Assembly (NCBI GenBank): GCA_024399225.1
Contig: JAKSHV010000011.1
Location: 1-13,747, forward strand
Direction of reading: 5' to 3'
DNA: 13,747 nt
From: an archaeon
GTDB lineage: Archaea; Thermoplasmatota; Thermoplasmata; Methanomassiliicoccales; Methanomethylophilaceae
Position numbers and translations under genes: made by a program. Below are positions 1-6,624 of the stretch, piece after piece (the stretch's first letter is position 1; every line of letters begins with the position of its first letter). The notes under the pieces were generated by a model. It had not been told where the DNA came from. It saw nothing but the letters and a program-made list of their open reading frames with translations, and did no database searches.

Positions 1-189
1 CTCGGAGAAGTATCGCTCGCCACCAACAGCGGAATGTTCGTCCTTGCAATCAGGAGGGATGACGATTACATCTTCGGTCCCGGATGGAACAGTTCCCTTG
101 AGGCTGGCGACATCCTTATCGCCAGAGGTCCCGAGGACGCTGTAGCGTTCTTCAAGGATATCGCCGACGGTACCAGAACCGAATTCTGA
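1..189 (+). CDS. TrkA-C (RCK_C) domain protein, C-terminal fragment
   Basis: The window opens inside this gene; 62 residues and a TGA stop are visible. The segment GMFVLAIRRDDDYIFGPG followed by SLEAGDILIARGPEDAVAFF is the typical end of a TrkA-C (RCK_C) domain: a hydrophobic strand with charged residues, a short loop with a conserved GP, and the GD-(I/V)-L-(I/L)-A-R-G strand before the last helix. RCK_C domains bind small ligands (nucleotides or ions) and regulate K+ channels, K+ uptake systems and other ion transporters at the membrane. The upstream part could be a TrkA-N, PhoU or transporter domain and cannot be decided here. A strong hairpin follows the stop at 201-225. Domain call is fairly sure, full function unknown. 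Confidence 0.75.
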   Translation, partial: LGEVSLATNSGMFVLAIRRDDDYIFGPGWNSSLEAGDILIARGPEDAVAFFKDIADGTRTEF

Positions 190-200
190 AACTTCAATCT

Positions 201-225
201 GGGTCATCGGAAGTTCCGATGGCCC
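201..225. terminator. Hairpin terminator between convergent genes
   Basis: GGGTCATCGG and CCGATGGCCC form a 10-bp stem with one G-U pair, extendable by A-T, around a small loop. It lies 11 bases after the TGA of the TrkA-C gene and is followed by CTTCTTCATTTTT on the plus strand. It sits between two convergent genes, the second ending at 258, so it may serve both, although only the plus side has the T-rich tail. Confidence 0.6.
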
Positions 226-257
226 GCTTCTTCATTTTTGGTAATATCGGTATGCGC

Positions 258-629
258 TTAGGCGATTAGCATGCCGATGTAACGACCTGCGATTGCACCG
301 ATGATGCATAGTCCCGCATTCAGAAGGATGTTGATCCCGGCCTTCATCATCTCACCGTCGAAGAACAGTTTGGTGGTGTCAAGGGTGAAAGTGGACATCG
401 TGGTGAATGCTCCGAACAATCCAGTGAAAAGGAACAGTTTTGCCTCAGGTGCGATACCGGGAAGTGCGAATGTCAGTAGCGCGAGAAGGAATGCGCCGAT
501 GATGTTCACAATGAATGTCGCCCAGGGGAACTGGCTGGAATCCACAACCTGGCCGACACTGAATCTGAGTATTGCTCCGATTGCGCCGCCAAGTGCCACA
601 AGTGCCAGGGTTGTTAAACTGAAGTCCAT
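258..629 (-). CDS. crcB: CrcB/Fluc family fluoride ion channel
   Basis: This 123-residue, very hydrophobic protein has the family's normal length and about four membrane helices. Signature segments are all present: GGAIGAILRF at the N-terminus, the PWATFIVNIIGAF stretch with the conserved Asn in helix 2, and GLFGAFTTMSTF in helix 3, where the TTxSTF break and the Phe residues line the fluoride pores. Fluc proteins are dual-topology dimers in the cytoplasmic membrane that let fluoride leave the cell. Only one copy is here, so it would form a homodimer. The ATG at 629 gives a standard N-terminus. It begins about 37 bases downstream of tRNA-Gln on the same strand, and I see no TATA box of its own in the gap, so co-transcription with the tRNA is possible. 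No fluoride riboswitch is recognisable upstream. Stop is TAA. Confidence 0.93.
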   Translation of the reverse strand: MDFSLTTLALVALGGAIGAILRFSVGQVVDSSQFPWATFIVNIIGAFLLALLTFALPGIAPEAKLFLFTGLFGAFTTMSTFTLDTTKLFFDGEMMKAGINILLNAGLCIIGAIAGRYIGMLIA

Positions 630-668
630 AGTATTCCCAACGAGAAACGCAGAAAGAAAAGTGACTGG

Positions 669-741
669 TAGCCCCGCCCAGATTCGAACTGAGGTCCAAA
701 GATCCAGAGTCTCCGATGATTGACCACTACACTACGGGGCT
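669..741 (-). tRNA. tRNA-Gln (anticodon CTG)
   Basis: Read on the minus strand, a 7-bp acceptor stem AGCCCCG/CGGGGCT closes the structure with discriminator A. The D-arm contains GTAGTGGTCAATC. The anticodon stem GGAGA/TCTTT holds the loop CTCTGGA, giving anticodon CTG (Gln). The T-arm is CTCAG-TTCGAAT-CTGGG. There is no intron. CCA follows directly in the genome (666-668), so the 3' end appears to be encoded. A T-rich run (TTTTCTTTCT) follows on the minus strand. Confidence 0.95.
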
Positions 742-766
742 GTGTAAATCCCACAAATCGCTTATG

Positions 767-777
767 GTTTTAATAAC
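767..777 (-). promoter_or_regulatory. TATA box for tRNA-Gln
   Basis: On the minus strand GTTATTAAAAC is centred about 28-30 bases upstream of the tRNA 5' end at 741, the normal archaeal TATA-to-start spacing. Confidence 0.6.
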
Positions 778-790
778 TTTCGATTGTTGA

Positions 791-818
791 AAAAGAGAGT
801 GCAGGCCCGAAGGCCTGC
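791..818 (-). terminator. UUCG-hairpin terminator of adk
   Basis: On the minus strand, starting 10 bases after the adk stop, GCAGGCC-TTCG-GGCCTGC forms a perfect 7-bp stem closed by C-G around a UUCG tetraloop. It is followed by ACTCTC and then TTTTT. It separates adk from the promoter of tRNA-Gln. Confidence 0.8.
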
Positions 819-828
819 TGGTAAGGGT

Positions 829-1467
829 TTACTGGATTGCTTTCTTGACCTGCTCGAAGATCTCGTTGATGTCACCGGTTCCGGGGATGGTGACGATCTT
901 CTTGGCATTGGTGTAGTAGTCGACAAGAGGCAGAGTGTTCTTGCGGTAGACTTCGAGCCTGTTCTTGACGGTCTCGGTCTTGTCATCGTCCCTCTGGTAG
1001 AGTTCGGATCCGCACTTGTCGCACTTGCCTGCTACCTTGGGTGCGTTGTAAACGAGGTGGTAGACTGCCTGACAGCTGGGGTTGGGGCAGGAACGCCTCT
1101 GGGTGAGCCTCTCGATGAGTGCGTCGTCGGCAACATCGAAGTTAAGTGCCAGATCGACATCGAGCTCCTTGTCGAGTGCCTCTGCCTGCTCGACGGTTCT
1201 GGGGAATCCATCGAAGATGATTCCGGGAACCTTTCCGAGGGACTGGATCTTGTCCTTCATAAGTCCGATGATGACATCGTTGGGGACGAGTGCTCCAGAG
1301 TCCATGTAGGTCTTTGCGAGTTTTCCGAGTTCGGTTCCGTTCCTGACTGCCTCACGGAGCATGTCTCCGGTGGAGAGCCTTACATATCCGAGTTCGGTCT
1401 GGAGTTTTTCTCCCTGGGTTCCTTTTCCTGCTCCGGGGGGTCCGAGCAGTACGATCATGGATTTCAT
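829..1467 (-). CDS. adk: Adenylate kinase, long zinc-LID type
   Basis: This enzyme converts ATP plus AMP to two ADP in the cytoplasm. The 212-residue protein is the long 'bacterial-type' form, not the short archaeal trimeric AdkA. Visible features are the P-loop GPPGAGKGT (residues 9-17), the AMP-binding segment LSTGDMLR (31-38), the GIIFDGFPRTVEQ core (82-94), and a LID domain (about 124-160) with four cysteines at 127, 132, 149 and 152 that should bind structural zinc. The first pair is spaced CX4C (CPNPSC), two residues wider than the usual CX2C. The ATG at 1467 is annotated; the ATG at 1458 would start the protein at MIVLLGPPG, closer to typical family N-termini, and the TATA position allows either. 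The open frame runs far upstream (to 3045), but only as antisense of the next gene. Stop is TAA. Confidence 0.96.
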   Translation of the reverse strand: MKSMIVLLGPPGAGKGTQGEKLQTELGYVRLSTGDMLREAVRNGTELGKLAKTYMDSGALVPNDVIIGLMKDKIQSLGKVPGIIFDGFPRTVEQAEALDKELDVDLALNFDVADDALIERLTQRRSCPNPSCQAVYHLVYNAPKVAGKCDKCGSELYQRDDDKTETVKNRLEVYRKNTLPLVDYYTNAKKIVTIPGTGDINEIFEQVKKAIQ

Positions 1468-1484
1468 GACACCGCGTAGGTACG

Positions 1485-1495
1485 CATTATTTATC
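1485..1495 (-). promoter_or_regulatory. TATA box for adk
   Basis: On the minus strand TGATAAATAAT lies about 23-27 bases upstream of the candidate starts at 1467 and 1458, implying a leaderless or nearly leaderless transcript. Confidence 0.55.
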
Positions 1496-1514
1496 AGTCT
1501 ATCCCTTGGGCTGT

Positions 1515-1537
1515 CACGCGCGTGCGAGTTCTCGCGC
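1515..1537. promoter_or_regulatory. CpG-rich double palindrome, candidate operator
   Basis: CACGCGCGTG (1515-1524) is a perfect 10-bp palindrome. It overlaps GTGCGAG-TT-CTCGCGC (1522-1537), an inverted repeat matching at 6 of 7 positions. The block sits immediately upstream of the plus-strand TATA box at 1540-1550, between the divergent adk and FAD-oxidoreductase promoters. This is where an archaeal activator or repressor would bind. The protein partner is unknown. Confidence 0.4.
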
Positions 1538-1539
1538 AT

Positions 1540-1550
1540 ATTATTATAAG
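1540..1550 (+). promoter_or_regulatory. TATA box for the FAD-linked oxidoreductase
   Basis: ATTATTATAAG is centred 34 bases before the ATG at 1579. Transcription should begin near 1570-1574, giving a very short leader. An AGGTG at 1564-1568 would then probably lie outside the mRNA. Confidence 0.55.
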
Positions 1551-1578
1551 CATGGTACAGGATAGGTGCTCGATTGAA

Positions 1579-3018
1579 ATGGCTATCGACCAGAAGATTA
1601 TCGACGAACTGGAAGCGGTCGTAGGAAAGGACCGTATCTCCACCAGCCCCGCCGTGCTGTACACCTACGGATTCGATTCTTCGATTTACCACCACAACCC
1701 CGATGTTGTGGTCCAGCCGATCTCCACCGAGGAAGTATCGGAGATCATGAAGATCGCATACAAGTACGAGATTCCCGTCACCCCCAGGGGAGCAGGAACC
1801 GGACTCTGCGGAGCGGCAGTCCCCATCATGGGTGGTATCGTCGTTGCCATGCAGAAGATGAACAAGATCAAGAAGATCAGCGTCAATGACAACTGGGTCG
1901 ATGTAGAGGCAGGAGTCGTCTACAACGATCTCAACGCCGAGCTCGCAAAGTATGGATTCTTCTTCCCTCCCTCCCCCGGATCCGCAGAGGCATGCCAGGT
2001 CGGAGGAATGGTCGCAACCAACGCATCCGGAATGAGGGCCGTCAAGTACGGAGCAACCAGGGACTTCGTCCTCGGACTCACCTTCGTCAAGGCCAACGGT
2101 GACATCGTCCGCGCCGGAACCAGGACCATCAAGGACGCATCCGGATACCAGCTCGCACGTTTCATGGTCGCATCCGAGGGAACCCTCGGAATCATCACCG
2201 AGATCACCTTCAAGATCACCACCAAGCCCAAGAAGTCCGCTTCCTGCCTTTGTGCATTCGACTCCCTTGTCGATGCAGGTGAGTGTATCGCAGCAATCAT
2301 TGCCAAGCCCCTGATTCCCGCATCCTGCGAACTCATGGACAGGGTCAGCATCAGTGCTGTCAACAAGGCACGCGGAAACCCCCTGCCCGACGTCGAGGCA
2401 CTCATCATCGTCGAGGTAGACGGAGAGACCGACGAGGTCATCGAGAGAGATCTCAAGATCGTCGAGGAGGTCGCAAAGAGCCAGAAGTCTGTTTCCGTCA
2501 CTCCTTCCTTCGACCCCAAGGAGATTGCTAAGTGGACCGACGCAAGGAAGTCTGTCCTCGCATCCCTGTCCGTTCTCAAGCCCGGTTACGTTTCCGTATC
2601 CCTCGCAGACGACATGGGAGTTCCCGTATCTCAGGTTCCCAAGGCAGCCAAGTTCTTCCAGGAGACCGCTGAGAAGTACAACGTCACCATCGCAACCTAC
2701 GGACATGCATCCGATGGAAACCTTCACACCAAGATGGTCATCGACCCCAACAGGGCAGATGAGTGGGAGAGGGGATTCAAGGCAGTCGACGAGATCTTCG
2801 CAAAGTGTGTCGAACTCGGTGGAACCGTCACCGGTGAGCACGGAGTAGGAATCTCCAAGGCGCTTAACTTCCAGCAGGAGAGGGCAACCGAGATCGAGAC
2901 CATCAGGGCCATCAAGCAGGCATTCGACCCCAAGAACATCCTGAACCCCGGAAAGGCCGACCAGTGGAGAGGCTCTCCCCTCAGGGATCTCAGGTACCCC
3001 TGCAAAGAATACATGTGA
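1579..3018 (+). CDS. FAD-linked oxidoreductase, GlcD / D-lactate dehydrogenase-like
   Basis: This 479-residue protein has a PCMH-type FAD-binding domain (about residues 35-215; VTPRGAGTGLCG at 67-78 contacts FAD) and a FAD-oxidase C domain (about 225-455). Family catalytic motifs are intact: GHASDGNLH (375-383) and GEHGVG (419-424). Relatives oxidise 2-hydroxyacids such as glycolate or D-lactate and pass electrons to a partner. No iron-sulfur partner (GlcF or HdrD) is adjacent. As I recall, GlcD-like genes have been discussed beside hdrD in Methanomassiliicoccales; whether this one interacts with HdrD or with HdrB/HdrC is unknown. The ATG at 1579 is preferred because it matches the promoter position; an in-frame ATG at 1522 lies upstream of the TATA box. 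Codon use is strongly biased (GGA, ATC, CTC), as in the hdr and eS1 genes, suggesting high expression. The substrate cannot be read from the sequence. Confidence 0.88.
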   Translation: MAIDQKIIDELEAVVGKDRISTSPAVLYTYGFDSSIYHHNPDVVVQPISTEEVSEIMKIAYKYEIPVTPRGAGTGLCGAAVPIMGGIVVAMQKMNKIKKISVNDNWVDVEAGVVYNDLNAELAKYGFFFPPSPGSAEACQVGGMVATNASGMRAVKYGATRDFVLGLTFVKANGDIVRAGTRTIKDASGYQLARFMVASEGTLGIITEITFKITTKPKKSASCLCAFDSLVDAGECIAAIIAKPLIPASCELMDRVSISAVNKARGNPLPDVEALIIVEVDGETDEVIERDLKIVEEVAKSQKSVSVTPSFDPKEIAKWTDARKSVLASLSVLKPGYVSVSLADDMGVPVSQVPKAAKFFQETAEKYNVTIATYGHASDGNLHTKMVIDPNRADEWERGFKAVDEIFAKCVELGGTVTGEHGVGISKALNFQQERATEIETIRAIKQAFDPKNILNPGKADQWRGSPLRDLRYPCKEYM

Positions 3019-3022
3019 AACC

Positions 3023-3043
3023 GATGGGGGATTCTCCCCCATC
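3023..3043. terminator. Hairpin between convergent genes
   Basis: GATGGGGGA-TTC-TCCCCCATC is a perfect 9-bp stem starting 5 bases after the stop of the FAD oxidoreductase. It is followed on the plus strand by ATTCAATTTTGATTG. It also lies 22 bases beyond the stop of the convergent M50 protease (3066), so it could terminate both transcripts, but no T-run follows on the minus side. Confidence 0.65.
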
Positions 3044-3065
3044 ATTCAATTTTGATTGTCTCGGA

Positions 3066-3743
3066 TCATCCGAGAGTATAGTAAAGGTCGGACAGAAGTC
3101 CGAGGAACCTCGAGAAGAAGAGGAGTCCCGCGATGATTATGGCGACCAGCCATACACTGTTGTTCCACCTCATGATCTTCGATCCATCGAGGATTCCGAT
3201 GGGCAGGAGATTGAACAGTGCCAGTGCAGCATTCAGACTGAACAGGAGATAGAACACAACCACTATCGGGATACCGTTGAGCGCTATGCATCCGATCAGT
3301 CCGATGATCGAGAGGACGATGTTGACTGCGGGCCCGGCAAGACTGATCTTTCCATCCTGTTCCTGTGTGACGAAACCGCTGATGTACACGACTCCGGGCG
3401 CGGCGAACAGGAATCCTATGGCACTGAAGACCAGTGTGACGATCAATCCGACGGGGAACATGCGGTATTCGGACCACAGGCCCATGTTCTGTGCAGTGAA
3501 CTTGTGTCCGAGCTCATGGAGAAGGAAGCTCAGGACGACGATGGCGGACATCATTGCCAGCATTCCGAGGAACCACAGGTCGCCAAGATAGTGTTTGAAG
3601 AATCCTGTGACGAATTCATTGTTGCGGAACATTATCAGAAATGCTATGGAAAGTACCAGAACCGATACGAGAATATCTCTGATCTCGATTTTACTGAACC
3701 TTTTCGGTTTGACGATATAATACCTGTCCTGACCGTCTTCCAT
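3066..3743 (-). CDS. M50 family membrane metalloprotease (site-2 protease-like)
   Basis: This 225-residue multi-pass membrane protein carries the zinc motif HELGH (residues 76-80) in a hydrophobic helix. The second site-2-protease motif is NLLPIGILDGSKI (178-190), whose Asp186 would be the third zinc ligand. GPAVN (137-141) matches the conserved region between them. Hydrophobic segments lie at about 22-40, 58-80, 97-120, 134-156, 160-182 and 196-214. S2P proteins cut substrates inside the membrane, often in signalling; the short form without a PDZ domain is common in archaea. The substrate is unknown. The ATG at 3743 is chosen because it lies 23 bases from the TATA box shared with the divergent gene. 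Upstream in-frame codons, up to 3836, would begin inside that gene. Stop is TGA. Confidence 0.92.
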   Translation of the reverse strand: MEDGQDRYYIVKPKRFSKIEIRDILVSVLVLSIAFLIMFRNNEFVTGFFKHYLGDLWFLGMLAMMSAIVVLSFLLHELGHKFTAQNMGLWSEYRMFPVGLIVTLVFSAIGFLFAAPGVVYISGFVTQEQDGKISLAGPAVNIVLSIIGLIGCIALNGIPIVVVFYLLFSLNAALALFNLLPIGILDGSKIMRWNNSVWLVAIIIAGLLFFSRFLGLLSDLYYTLG

Positions 3744-3760
3744 AGGTATCGGTACGAATA

Positions 3761-3772
3761 TCCTATATAAAG
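3761..3772. promoter_or_regulatory. Near-palindromic TATA box shared by two divergent genes
   Basis: CCTATATAAAGG is almost self-complementary and is the only TATA-like element in the 50-base gap between divergent starts. Its centre (about 3767) is 23-24 bases from the minus-strand ATG at 3743 and 27 bases from the plus-strand ATG at 3794. Both distances fit archaeal transcription starts at or next to the start codon. Confidence 0.6.
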
Positions 3773-3793
3773 GTGGATTGGATAGGCGAAGGT

Positions 3794-5881
3794 ATGATTC
3801 CCGTTCGGACCAACATCGCAAACGGAAAGGAAACATGCAGGTGGTGCGATACCTGTGGTACCCTCCTGCTGGGCAGGAGATGTTCCAAGTGCGGGTCTGA
3901 GGGAAGGGAGTTCGAGATCAACAGCCCCGGCGACATACGCCCCTGTATGGGGGATAGCGTGAAGATCCTCGAGGATCTACTCACCGAGGCTTTCGGTACC
4001 GCCTCTCCCATAGTGGGAAAATCGGTATTCTTCAACAAGGTTCCCGGAGAGGACCGTACTGATGAGATCATCGCACACGGACAGGTCATCGGTATACTAA
4101 GGTTCGACATCGCCGCAGACTGTCTGAAGGTCGAACTCAGACAGGCCGGTGCGGAACTCTGGGATTACGTGGCAACACGCAACATCGTAAGGATATTCGG
4201 AGTCTCTGGACACCTCAAGGGAAAAGGTGTAGCGGGAGAGAACGTCTCCGAGATAATCGGAGAATTCGGAAACGAGGAACCACTTATCATCAGAAAAGGA
4301 CAGAAGGTCGGACCCGGAGTCTCCATGGCCCCCAGCGACTCCATGAAGACTGCGGAGAAGGCACTAAGGGTTAGGGACCTCAACGCCCCTTCCGAATTCC
4401 CCAGGTCCCCGGATGCCGACAGGAAGACCTTCGTCGACGTGAACCGTAAGCATTTCATGTCCCTTGAGTCCACCGCTGTCAATGAGATCAGGAACTATCT
4501 CAAAGGTAAGACCCAGCCGGTCACCGTTTCATTCTCGGGAGGGAAGGATTCCCTTGCGGCATACGGCATCGCGGCCAAGGCGGTCAAAGACCCAGAGCTC
4601 CTGTTCACCAATACGGGACTGGAATTTCCCGAGACCCTTGAGTATGTCGAGAGTTTTGCAAAAGACAACAAACTCAAGCTCCATACGGCACAGGCCGGTA
4701 ACGCATTCAAGGACAATGTGGACACCTTCGGACCACCTGCCAAGGACTTCAGATGGTGCTGTAAAGTCTGTAAACTCGGACCGATATCCGAACTCATTTC
4801 CAAGAACTATCCCAAGGGAACGATCACCTGCGAAGGAAATAGGTCCCTTGAATCATTCTCGCGTGCCGGAACCGAATTGGTATCCAAGAACCCCTTCGTC
4901 CCCAACCAGATAAATCTCAACCCCGTGAGAGATTGGTGTGCAGCAGAGATTTGGGGTTACATCTGGATGAAGAATCTGTCGTACAACCCTCTTTACGAAA
5001 GGGATTTCGAACGTATCGGATGCTATCTCTGTGCATCCTGTCTTGCATCCGAATGGAGGAACACCTCGAGGATCCACCCCGAGATGTACCAGGACTGGGA
5101 GAAATATCTTCATGAATACGCCAAACGCAACGGACTTCCTCCCGAGTATATCGATATGGGATTCTGGAGGTGGAAGGTTCTTCCTCCGAAGATGAGGCAG
5201 TTGGCCGACGGACTGGACCTGAAGACTGAACCCAAGGGCGGAAACGGTCTTTCTATGAAGCTCATGAAAGGTGCATCCGTCTGTGTTGCAGGGGGATACT
5301 CTATGGAGGCCATCGCCACCGTCCCCCGTAACAGGGATTTCGCATATGTCGAGGATGCTCTCCGCACTATCGGCGAGGTGAAGTACTCGCCCGAGTTCGA
5401 GATCGCATTGGTCAAGATGAAGACCGGAAGGGCAAGGCTCTTCGGAGGCGGACAGGTGTCCGTCACCGCAGATGATGCCAAGGGTGCCGAGAAGACCTTC
5501 GAAAAGGCCGTCAAGGCACTTATCCGTGCCGAACTCTGCACCCAATGCGGAATCTGTGCAAAGACCTGCCCCCGCAAGGCGATCAGGATCAAAGGCGGAA
5601 TGAAGGTGGATGCAGAGAAATGCATCTCCTGTGGCAAATGCGAAAGCTCCTGCATGGTCGTGCATTATTACGACAAGATCATGGCAGGCAAATCCGCACC
5701 TGCTCCCGAGGCCTGTACGACACGTCCGAAACAGCAGACCCAGACATCTAAAAATAAGGGCGGATACAACAGGAATCACCGTAACGGACAGGGTCATGAC
5801 AAACCTCATGGCGACAGGAAGTATCACGGAAAACTGCAGAACAGGTCCGGAAACAAAGACCGTCCTTCACGTCGTAACTGA
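3794..5881 (+). CDS. PAPS reductase-like PP-loop protein with zinc ribbon, PUA-like and 2[4Fe-4S] ferredoxin domains
   Basis: This 695-residue protein has four recognisable parts. (1) A zinc ribbon with Cys18/21/30/33. (2) A PUA-like domain, about residues 60-175, with IVRIFGVSGHLKGKGVAG and a KGQKVGPGV strand. (3) A PAPS-reductase/PP-loop domain, about 220-480, with SGGKDS at 248-253 and an Fe-S-type signature: adjacent Cys322-Cys323, then Cys410-x2-Cys413. (4) A two-cluster ferredoxin domain with Cys582/585/588/592 and Cys610/613/616/620. A basic, low-complexity tail of about 60 residues follows. The CC...CxxC spacing resembles [4Fe-4S] APS reductases, but their C-terminal catalytic ECGxH motif is absent. 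PUA plus PP-loop also fits RNA sulfur modification. Real activity, sulfonucleotide reduction or RNA thiolation, is undecided. The ATG at 3794 fits the TATA box; an in-frame GTG at 3773 is the alternative. Confidence 0.85.
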   Translation: MIPVRTNIANGKETCRWCDTCGTLLLGRRCSKCGSEGREFEINSPGDIRPCMGDSVKILEDLLTEAFGTASPIVGKSVFFNKVPGEDRTDEIIAHGQVIGILRFDIAADCLKVELRQAGAELWDYVATRNIVRIFGVSGHLKGKGVAGENVSEIIGEFGNEEPLIIRKGQKVGPGVSMAPSDSMKTAEKALRVRDLNAPSEFPRSPDADRKTFVDVNRKHFMSLESTAVNEIRNYLKGKTQPVTVSFSGGKDSLAAYGIAAKAVKDPELLFTNTGLEFPETLEYVESFAKDNKLKLHTAQAGNAFKDNVDTFGPPAKDFRWCCKVCKLGPISELISKNYPKGTITCEGNRSLESFSRAGTELVSKNPFVPNQINLNPVRDWCAAEIWGYIWMKNLSYNPLYERDFERIGCYLCASCLASEWRNTSRIHPEMYQDWEKYLHEYAKRNGLPPEYIDMGFWRWKVLPPKMRQLADGLDLKTEPKGGNGLSMKLMKGASVCVAGGYSMEAIATVPRNRDFAYVEDALRTIGEVKYSPEFEIALVKMKTGRARLFGGGQVSVTADDAKGAEKTFEKAVKALIRAELCTQCGICAKTCPRKAIRIKGGMKVDAEKCISCGKCESSCMVVHYYDKIMAGKSAPAPEACTTRPKQQTQTSKNKGGYNRNHRNGQGHDKPHGDRKYHGKLQNRSGNKDRPSRRN

Positions 5882-5902
5882 TTTTTAGCAGATGTATGAT
5901 TG

Positions 5903-6622
5903 ATGGTCATGCAGATATTCTACATCGCGGTAATCATGGCATTCGCTCCGGCACTGCTGATGATGTATCTCCTCCTCAGGCCGTACACCTACCCTGCGAC
6001 CGAATATCCGTATTTCAGTGACCCCTCGTTCTTCATTCTGTTCGCAGGGGGACTCATCGCGGGAACCATCCTGTTCCTGGTCTATTCGTTCATTGCAAGC
6101 AACATCATCACGGTCATAGTGTACGCTCTGGTGCAGGTCATGGCCGTCGTGGTGGTTATGAACCTCAAACGCTACCGCGGAAAATCCGACAGCATATTCT
6201 ACGGATTCGGATTCGGACTCGGTGCAGGAGCCACTACCGGAACCGGTCTGATATACTGGTTCGCAAACTCTGCAGAACTCCTGGGAAGCAGTCTCGATAT
6301 TCCCGATTTTGCTCTCCTGTTCGTATTGTCCCTTGCGATGATCAACCAGTTCAGCGCGGTCGGAATAACTGTCGGAGAGGGTATTGCAAGACACCTTCCG
6401 ATGCAGTATGCGGTTCAGGCAATGATCTACAATTTCATTTTCTGGGTCGTGTTCTCCATCGCACTTCTCAACTCTGACTCGATGTTCTATCTCGCAGCGG
6501 CAACCTTCATGTGCCTGGCAATCTCCCTGATGTATCTCATCTATGCATGCAAGAAGGAGATCGTACCTCTTGTGAGAGAGGTCGACCGTATGAACAAGAA
6601 AGGTAAGAAAAACGCCGAGTGA
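5903..6622 (+). CDS. Unknown seven-helix membrane protein
   Basis: I do not recognise this family. The protein is about 239 residues and very hydrophobic, with likely membrane helices at about 4-25, 42-64, 66-88, 97-120, 135-157, 167-187 and 190-213. A glycine-rich segment (GFGFGLGAGATTGTG) occurs in helix 4. The C-terminal 25 residues are charged and lysine-rich (VDRMNKKGKKNAE), which suggests a cytoplasmic tail. There is no signal peptide and no obvious catalytic or metal motif. It starts 21 bases after the PAPS-reductase-like gene, on the same strand and without a visible promoter, so it is probably its operon partner. ATG 5903 is taken as the start; ATG 5909 is as likely, and no clear Shine-Dalgarno helps. 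It ends two bases from the convergent zinc-ribbon gene. A transporter or membrane anchor is possible but unsupported. Confidence 0.75.
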   Translation: MVMQIFYIAVIMAFAPALLMMYLLLRPYTYPATEYPYFSDPSFFILFAGGLIAGTILFLVYSFIASNIITVIVYALVQVMAVVVVMNLKRYRGKSDSIFYGFGFGLGAGATTGTGLIYWFANSAELLGSSLDIPDFALLFVLSLAMINQFSAVGITVGEGIARHLPMQYAVQAMIYNFIFWVVFSIALLNSDSMFYLAAATFMCLAISLMYLIYACKKEIVPLVREVDRMNKKGKKNAE

Positions 6623-6624
6623 GT

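Noticed and set aside
630..668. Possible fluoride riboswitch upstream of crcB
   Set aside because: The gap is only about 37 bases and is directly preceded by tRNA-Gln. None of the conserved riboswitch elements is visible.
1468..3045. Long minus-strand open frame continuous with adk and antisense to the FAD oxidoreductase
   Set aside because: It is Cys/Asp/Gly/Leu/Val-rich nonsense produced by the biased codons (GAC, GGA, CTC) of the plus-strand gene. The real adk begins at its P-loop with a promoter at 1485-1495.
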